Shown here: one piece after another, positions 57,401-64,000 of the stretch | How the letters are laid out: each line of letters opens with the position of its first letter | How positions within the stretch are numbered: position 1 is the stretch's first letter | Assembly (NCBI GenBank): GCA_958450325.1 | Contig: OY288247.1 | Location: 14,622,429 to 14,686,428 of the forward strand | DNA length: 64,000 nt | Source: Agrostemma githago | Lineage: Eukaryota; Streptophyta; Magnoliopsida; Caryophyllales; Caryophyllaceae | Direction: 5' to 3' | The notes under the pieces: model-generated | The model's database searches: none | What the model was told of the DNA's origin: nothing | What the model saw: only the letters and a program-made list of their open reading frames with translations | Translations under genes and position numbers: made by a program

Positions 57401-58009
57401 GTTTTGACTAAGTTCTCGAAGCTAGTTTAGTATTGTCCTAGTGAAAGTCTAGATTCTACATTAATCCTGTCCATAACGCCATTTTGAATATTTTTATCAT
57501 TATCGATTTAATTTTGATTTGCAGGTTGGTAAGTGTTTTATATTTTCTCCGGAAAACTCACTTTTATTATATTGTTTCGATTCGTGAAGTTTTTCACTGA
57601 AAACTTATTTTCATTATAATGTTTTACTGTTTTCCGTCTTTAATATTTTTCCTATATTAGTAATTACTGTTTTAAAATCCTGTCATGCGGCTGGGAGAAC
57701 GTTGACGTTGCTCCCCACGGATTGTGGTTGTTATGTTTTTAACATGGCAGGTGTATGTGTTTTCCTTCGGGTGGGCTAGCGAGCAGTTATGGATCCTGCT
57801 TGTTTTAATAAGATCACAGTATTATGGATTGTTAAAAACCCTTTTTATGGATCTTATTTTATTTATTTTATTTTGTAGCCATTTTTATTTTATGGTTTAT
57901 GTATTGACTTACCATTTTTATTTAATCAAGACATAGCTACAGTGTGTTATAATCCCACTTCTACAGTGTTTCCGCCACTGTATTGCGTTAGAATTCCTAG
58001 GGGATTACA
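54498..58009 (+). repeat. 3' LTR (3512 bp), intact ends
   Basis: TGTAACACCC...GGGATTACA. The small frames inside (e.g. the 70-codon one near 57724) also occur in the left LTR and are not genes. Confidence 0.93.
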
Positions 58010-58309
58010 CTAAGAGACGGACCCAACATGTGAGTCTGACCAGTGAAGACATTAGATACCTAACAGAATATCCTAAATATGCCCTGGTACCAATATCTAT
58101 GAAAATTACAGGAGCTGGTCAGGCGGATAACTTTCGAGAGTGCTATTACAGACCCATTAGAGATGTGTTGGTGCAATTATGCACATAATTCTACAAGGAT
58201 TAGAAAGCTGCTATGACGTCTCATCAAACGGCTACAACTTCGCGGTCTCTAGCTTATTTGTTTTATGTATTCTATTTGTCGCATCAAAGTATCTTTTGTG
58301 AATAATGTG
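58010..58309 (+). repeat. 300-bp direct duplication, right copy
   Basis: It begins at the base after the LTR end and matches 47585-47884 base for base except for six substitutions. It repeats the coding tail EDIRYLTEYPKYALV...DVLVQLC. Confidence 0.95.
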
Positions 58310-58980
58310 TCTTATGTAGAGTGTCAGATCAAACATTTATTTAGAATTTGTACGCAAACTTTCATGCAGCAACGAACTTTCTATGTTGTCCTGTTTTGAA
58401 CTCAACTTCTTTTGACGTTTTCAACTTTGACGATGTTGAGAATACAACATTGATCGGTTACCCACAAATCGTGTATGTCGAACACCGAAATGCACAGACA
58501 GATGGTAATATTTCTCTTGTTTCTACACTAATCAACGATTTTGTTACTTAATGATGACGCTTAATGTTTTAACTCTAATACACGCTGCTTCCTTAGAACA
58601 CTGTGCGCATCAAGCACTGCACACAAATCGAAACAACTACTGTTGACCACACTGAATTACCACTGCCCAAGTACTGCACCTGCAACTCTTAAAGACAAAG
58701 ATGCAACCACTCCTGCACCATCATTCTAGACTCGCACTAGCAATAAGATTATTAAGTAGAAGACCACTACCATGTCCACATCTGTACCGTAGATGGTGAA
58801 AAGACAGTATAAGAAAGAGCACACTCATACACCGAGTGCGTACTATTAGTAGCTTAAGCTTAACTAGATGCCACCCAAACTCCTAATTTTAGTTTGTAAT
58901 AGCTATCAGACAATTATCTATGTATGAATCCCGGGCTGCTTTAGAAGCAGAACACACTGACTATATATTAACTGTCGCTT
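58310..58980. other. Original right flank of the insertion, no known gene
   Basis: Contains a 67-codon frame (58348-58551, NFHAATNFLCCPVLNSTSFD), possibly coding but unrecognised. The rest shows nothing. Confidence 0.4.
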
Positions 58981-61900
58981 AATGTCTGCATGAAACATAA
59001 TATGATGTGAAGGACGAGGAAAAACGATCTTATTGGATGAGGAATGAGGAATAATAAAGGGAGAGTTACGGAGAAGAGGTGGAGTGGGGCGATAAGGAGA
59101 ACAGAGCGTGTAAGAAGAGAAGGTAAGGAATCCGATAGGTAGAAAAAAAGTTGAAATGATGGCATACTCACTCAAATAAATGACAAAAGCAATTCATACG
59201 AAAAAATGAATATTAGATGTGAGGAGCAGAAGAAAGAGGAAGAAGGGGAATAAGAAGACGAAAAGCTTGAAAAGAAGAAAAAATGATCTTAGTAGATGGG
59301 CGTGAGCAACCAGAAAGTAAGCAACATTAAGGGAAAGAAGGATATAAGGTAATGAGACATAAGAACGTGAGGGAAAAGATGAGCGGAAGTGACAAACCTT
59401 TGCTGAACTAGATAACAAATGAAGATAATCGTATGTAAGGATGAATCTTAAATGATGAGGAGGAGCATAAAGAGACGCAAGGTAAGGAGAATGGGAAAGA
59501 CGAATGAGGAAGGAGAAAGTGAATGATGAAGAAAACTTATATTAGTAAACGGGAAATAATGAACATAAAAAGGCGCAGCGAGAAGAGGGTCGAAGGATCA
59601 AGTAGTGAAGAATGAGAAAAGGGTTGAAGGAGTTAAAGAGATGTCACTCTCGTTGAGCTAGAGGACAAGAGAAAGACATATTACTTATATGAGAGTGGGG
59701 TGAGAGATGAGAGACGAAGAGGGAAAACGGAAGGAGAAGGGGATATGAAGGTGATAGACGAGGAGTACAACTGATCTTAGTAGAAGGAAATATTACGGGA
59801 AAGTAAGGGGGAGAGAGAGAAGAGCCGGGAGAGGATGCTAAGGCTAAAAGAATTGAAAGAACGAAAACCTCACTAAACAAAGTTACAAAAGCGAGACATA
59901 TTTTAGGATGAATCTTAATTCATGAGGGGGGAAGGCACAGAGGGGAAGGAGGAGGATAAGGGCATGGAGATTGATGCGTGCGATTTATATATGATTATTC
60001 CATCTTTTACGTACACATTTCCATGCATATTGAGTATCATTGTCTACTATTTTCCTTCGAATTTGATACTTTATGGTCATATTTCATTTTACGTAAGGTA
60101 TGGACTCGTGGATGCATGAACACGGCAAAAACTCGTGCTCAAAGATGAAATCTTATGCGAAATAAGAAAGGAGAATGATCGTTTTCAAATGGGTCAACTA
60201 AAAACATGAATATCTTGAGTTCTACAACTCTGATCGACCTGATTCAAGTTGCATTCAAAATCTCTTTCTCTTAGCTTTTCAATGGTATATCACAAGTCTG
60301 ATTTGAAGAAATAACGATTAAATGGAAAGCATTTGAAGTTGAGCGCGCATTGCTGAGACGCAGTAATCAGTCGACCAACCATTCAAAATAGTCGACCGAC
60401 TATTCTTGAAACTGGACGGGGACATACACTTTCCTAATTGGATGTTTAGTATTAATAAGACTTTTGGGCTTTTAATTCTAAATTGAAGAAGGATTATAGA
60501 ATGGTGAGAAAGGTAAAAGGGAGGCGGAGGAAATGGTAAAAAGGAGGCGGAGGAAAAGGTAAAAAAAAGATAGTAGTAGATGAAGGAGGAACATTAAGAG
60601 GGGAGAGCCTTAGGGGGGGAGTAAGGGGGATGAGGACATGAAGGACGTGAGAAGGGAAGATGGGTGAAAGGGACGAACCGTTGCTAAACTAGATAACAGA
60701 AGGCGAAAAGTTGGACAAGAAGGATTAATGATCTTGGTAGCTGGCCGGGCATAAGCAACCAGAATGAATGTAGCGTTAGGGGAAGAAGAACACAAAAGAA
60801 TGAAACAAAAAGACGTGAAGGGTCTGAAGGGTAAGATAAGTGAAGGAGACAAACCGTTGCTGAACTAGATAACAAAGCATAGTCATATATAAGGATGAAT
60901 CTTGAATGATGAGGAGGAGCGGAGGCGGGAGAGGAGGGACATATAAGGGAATGGTGAGCAGGAAGAAGAGAAACATTAGAGAAAAGTGAGGGGGAAAAGG
61001 AGAAGGGTCGGGGGAGGACGCTAAAGGTAAACTAAACTAAATGACAAAAGCAATGCCTATTTAAGTATGAATCGTAGATCGTGAGGAGGGGAGGCACATG
61101 GGGAAAGGAAGAAGATAAGGGCATGTAGATGAGAGGTACAAGGAGAAGGCATGGTGGAAAAGGGAAGGGAAAATGGGATGTATATGAAGAAAACTGATAG
61201 ACGAGAAGGAGGAACTTATAGAGGGACAACATTAGGGAGAGAGACAAGTGTAAAAAGTTGCGGTTATCGGACGTCACCCTCACCGAACTAATGACCAAAC
61301 CAAGTTATTTTAAGCATGTGTCTTAGATTAGAAAGAGGGAAGGAAGAAGGAGAAGTTATTATAAGTTTATCCCAATTTTAATGACTATACATCGAGATAG
61401 GCATAATAATTTTGAAATGTATTGATACTAATTATGATTGTTATTTATGATAAAACTTTAAGATTAGAGACTCTAGATGTCTCAAACAACAAATTAAATT
61501 GTCAGGGTGCACAATGTTTCCTGGCCGAATGAAAATCATCAAATTATGCCTAAGACGGTTATTTTAATTCATTCTAAGTAAGAAAACCATTTCACTAAAA
61601 AACAGTAAGCGAGCGGACTTTGTTTGTTTCAAATGTCTAAACTAAGATCGTGTTTGAATAAAGTTCTAAATATGAGGGAAATAAAGTTCTAAAACATTTG
61701 GAAAAACAAGAAAAGAAGGATACGAGGGAGTGCATGAGAAGAATAATGAAACATAAGAGAGATAGAAAAGATTGGATGAAAGAAACTATCTAAAATAGAT
61801 GATAAAGGAAAATCATATTTAATTCTGAATTTAAGAAGGATTGTAGGAGGATGAGAAAGGTAAAACGGGAGGTGGAGGGAAAGGAAAAATGAATATAATA

Positions 61901-62548
61901 GATGAAGAAAGGGGGACAATAAGAGGGAGAGCTTTAGGGGGAGGTGAGAAGGGGGAGAGAGGTAGGAAGATGAGGGGAAGGGAAGGACAAAATGATGAAT
62001 AGATTAATCTTAGTAACGGAGAAATAAGAATATATATGATCGGAAGAGGAGAAACAATAAGGAGAGATATAAATGAATGTCGGAGATATGGTGATTAATG
62101 TGAGGAATAGAAGGTATTGAAGGCACACACTTTCACTAAAGTACGTTAAAAAGTTTTTTTATATATAGAAACGAATCTTAGCTGACGAAGAGGATAAGGG
62201 AATGGATAATGAGGTGTGAAGGATGATGAAAAATGATCTTAGTGGACGAGGAATGAGGAATAAGAAAAGGAATGTTAAAGAAGGGGGGTAAGGTGATAAG
62301 GAGGGAGGAGCATGTGGAAGGAGGGGGTACGGAATCTGATAGGTTGAAACAGTTGAAATGATGACATAATCGCTAAAATAAATGACAAAAATACTTCATT
62401 TGGAAAAATGAATCTTAGATGATGACGAGCAAAAGAAGGAAAGTAAGGAGCGAGAAGGGGAATAAGAAGACGAAAAGTTGGACAAGAAGAATGAATGATC
62501 TTGGTAGCTGGACATAAGCAACCAGAGAGAAAGTATCGTCAGGGGAAG
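58981..62548 (+). repeat. Modular purine-rich array, second block
   Basis: Same modules as 45.3-47.5 kb, on the plus strand: GCTGAACTAGATAACAAA at about 59400, 60684 and 60860; AAATGACAAAAGCAA at about 59178 and 61040; ATGAATCTTAGAT/GAAT and GATCTTAGTAGA recurring every 150-250 bp. The segment 60480-61830 is an inverted copy of 42325-43560. The segment 60690-61260 recurs at about 62468-63400. Confidence 0.75.
59972..60470 (+). mobile_element. Possible solo or partial LTR inserted in the array
   Basis: Composition changes abruptly to mixed AT-rich sequence that starts TGATGCGTGCGATTTATATA, a start resembling Athila-type LTRs. It contains GTCGACCGACTATT-like palindromic words. The right end and TSD were not resolved. 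Confidence 0.3.
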
Positions 62549-62854
62549 TGTAACACCCCTGCCCAATCCTAGGACCGGAAATGTTAGTCGCGGTAGCCCG
62601 CCAGGCTTTGTACTGGTCCCACAAATCAACATGAGTCCTTCCCAGTGCATTTTGACCTCACTCATGCGCATCCCGGAACCTTTCCAGGAGGTCATCCATC
62701 CTAAGATTACTCCCACTCAAGCACGCTTAACTGCGGAGTTCTTTTGCATGGATGACCGGAAAAGAAAGTGCACTTTGTTGATATGAGGAGTACTTTAAAT
62801 CCTTTTAAGCAAAACTCATAAATAGAACATCTTCAATCAATGTCAGGTGTTTCA
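62549..62854 (-). mobile_element. Solo LTR of a Cassandra-type TRIM retrotransposon
   Basis: A 306-bp element with ends TGTAACACCCC and GGTGTTTCA and a perfect 5-bp TSD GGAAG (62544-62548, 62855-62859). Removing it restores the array module AGGGGAAGAAGAATACAAAG, found uninterrupted at 46855 and 60779. On the minus strand it holds a 5S-rRNA-like domain, the hallmark of Cassandra LTRs. There is no second LTR, PBS or PPT, so it is a solo LTR from recombination. Confidence 0.9.
62665..62744 (-). other. 5S rRNA-like domain with internal Pol III promoter elements
   Basis: The minus strand reads GAACTCCGCAGTTAAGCGTG, CTTGAGTGGGAGTAAT, then TAGGATGGATGACCTCCTGG. This parallels the 3' two thirds of plant 5S rRNA: box A (AGTTAAGCGTGCTTG) and the box C region (GGATGGGTGACCTCC, here GATGGATGACC). 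It is a retroelement domain, not a 5S gene. Confidence 0.88.
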
Positions 62855-62859
62855 GGAAG

Positions 62860-63410
62860 AAGAATACAAAGGAGTGAAACAAAAGAATGTGAAGGGCGTG
62901 AAGGGTAAGATGAGTGAAAGGGACGAACTGTTGCTGAACTATATAACAAGAGGTAGTCATATATAAGGATGAATCTTGAATGATGAGGAGGAGCGGAAGC
63001 GGGAGAGGAGGGACAGATAAGGGAAAGAGGAGGAGATGGAGATATGAAGGTGGTAGATGAGGAGGACAACCGATATGAGTAGGAGGTAATGGTGAACAGG
63101 AAGAAGAGGAACATTAGAGAAAAGTGAGGGGAAAAAGAAGAAGGGTCGGGGGGACGGACACTAAGGGTAAACTAGAATAAATAACAAAAGCAAGGCCTAT
63201 TTAAGGATGAATCTTAGATCGTGATGAGGGGGAGGCACATGGGGAAAGAAAGAAGAGAAGGGCATGTAGATGGGGGGTACGAGAGAGGGCATGGTGGGAA
63301 AGGGATGGGAAAATGGAATGTATATGAGGAAAACTGATAGATGAGAAGGAGGAACGTATAGAGGAACAACATTAGGGGGAGAGACAAGTGTAAGAGGTTG
63401 GAGCTAAGGG
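62860..63410 (+). repeat. Modular purine-rich array, right end
   Basis: A direct repeat of 60790-61260: AACTATATAACAAGAGGTAG, AAGGATGAATCTTGAATGAT, GGAACATTAGAGAAAAGTGA, ending AGAGACAAGTGTAAGAGGTTGG. The array stops abruptly near 63405. Confidence 0.8.
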
Positions 63411-63411
63411 A

Positions 63412-64000
63412 AAACACGGAGACCACTCGATCGAGTCATAGGTAGGACTCGATCGAGTGATCGAGTTACGGAGCCCCTGCCTGTTTTTTGGGGTGCCACT
63501 CAATCGAGTGGGCTATGGCACTCGATCGAGTGCCCCCTGTACGAACAGTAGTTCATTTCGAGAAGTGCGCTCTCGAATTTGCTTTTAATTTTAAATTGAT
63601 AATTAACCAAGCCGCGTAAAAATATGGTATAATTTATACTCGACTTGATTTTTGATATTCGTAATATGTATTTTTATTATTACGAGATCGATTATCGGGG
63701 ATTTAGAAAAGACGTTTTAAATCATTTTAAATTGAATTAGGACGAAATAATTCCCTCCGCGCCGTAATGTCGTAATTGGTCCTTTCGGACCACGTGACAA
63801 TTATTTCAACGTTGACGGGTTCGTGCTAATACGATTTATCGATTAATTCTTTTAGACATGATATTCGACTACGGATTCGATATCGCATCTTAAGAATAAA
63901 CATTTTTTATTTGTTTGATTAGATCGAAAGTCGATTCCCTCCGCGTTACGACATCGCTATTAATCCTTACGGATTATGTGATGTTCGATTTGCATCAACA
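63412..64000 (-). mobile_element. Partial LTR, distant relative of the 20.8-38.7 kb LARD LTRs, running off the window
   Basis: From about 63600 on, phrases line up with the outer LARD LTR (21720-22030) in the same plus-strand direction: TAATTTATACTCGACTTGAT against TAATTTATACCCGATTCATA, CCTCCGCG, ATATTCGACTACGGATTCGA then TATCG against ATATTCGATTAGAGAATCGA then TATCG, and TTAAGAA. The part 63425-63532 holds four 12-14-bp palindromes of the ACTCGATCGAGT type where the LARD LTRs have a GC palindrome. Confidence 0.6.

Larger units (their letters stand above)
47885..58009 (+). mobile_element. Large non-coding LTR element with 3.5-kb LTRs (chromovirus-derived LARD)
   Basis: LTRs at 47885-51401 and 54498-58009 surround a 3.1-kb interior. 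The right LTR has canonical ends (TGTAACACCC...GGGATTACA). The left LTR lacks the first roughly ten bases. The PBS TGGTATCAGAGC is at 51404-51415, and the PPT TTTAGTGGGGAGGAT lies before the right LTR. The 3' interior reads TTTCGAGGACGAAACTTTC, a sequence typical of the pol end of Tekay/Del chromoviruses (Ty3/gypsy; family knowledge). No RT or integrase frame is present. Instead of a 5-bp duplication, 300-bp copies of the target flank it. Confidence 0.88.

Noticed and set aside
62665..62744. 5S rRNA gene
   Set aside because: Only part of 5S is matched and it lies inside a 306-bp TSD-flanked LTR, so it is the Cassandra domain and not a genuine 5S locus.
58918..63426. Many short minus-strand frames
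   Set aside because: They are the antisense of the purine-rich module array and are not conserved as proteins between modules.

Overview
This window looks like repeat-dense nuclear DNA of a flowering plant (dicot type). The signs are GT-AG split gene fragments of plant families (NDR kinase, A3-type cyclin, GDSL esterase, LRR receptor kinase, TIM14), a Cassandra-type LTR with a 5S-like domain, Stowaway MITEs, a CACTA transposon, a Ty1/copia element and several large LTR retrotransposons. ACTCGATCGAGT palindromes and Tat/Ogre-like LTRs recall Caryophyllales genomes, but this is only a guess. No complete, clearly functional protein-coding gene was found.

Layout. 1-2.3 kb: long-inverted-repeat element rich in 21-bp minisatellite units. 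2.6-2.9 kb: a 272-bp SMART/TRIM mini LTR retrotransposon. 3.2-3.3 kb: (CT)n(TA)n. 3.7-17.0 kb: exons of an NDR-type AGC kinase. One intron holds a roughly 125-bp-unit array and an unidentified 183-codon ORF. One exon is split by a copia element (8340-16594, TSD ATATT), which is itself split by a CACTA element (11374-14965, TSD ACT). 17.2-20.8 kb: Stowaway MITE, then fragments of CYCA3 (minus strand), GDSL esterase and LRR kinase. 20.8-38.7 kb: a minus-strand non-coding LTR element (LARD-like, TSD TGTTT) with a related plus-strand LARD nested inside it (26676-35853, TSD CTTAT). 39.8 kb: last exon of TIM14.

42.3-47.5 and 59.0-63.4 kb form a modular repeat domain with extreme purine/pyrimidine strand bias that switches strand at 45.2 kb. 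It carries fragments of the same unidentified ORF family seen at 7.2 kb. It is interrupted at 47.9-58.0 kb by a third non-coding LTR element with 3.5-kb LTRs, flanked by a 300-bp rather than 5-bp direct duplication. A solo Cassandra LTR (62549-62854, TSD GGAAG) sits in the right part. The right edge enters another LTR distantly related to the 20.8-38.7 kb family.

The nesting gives a relative history: kinase gene, then copia, then CACTA; outer LARD, then inner LARD; modular repeat, then long-LTR element and Cassandra. The most unusual observations are the 300-bp duplication around the third LTR element, the unidentified ORF family tied to modular arrays, and palindrome turnover inside the LTRs. 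All identity and difference counts are by eye.
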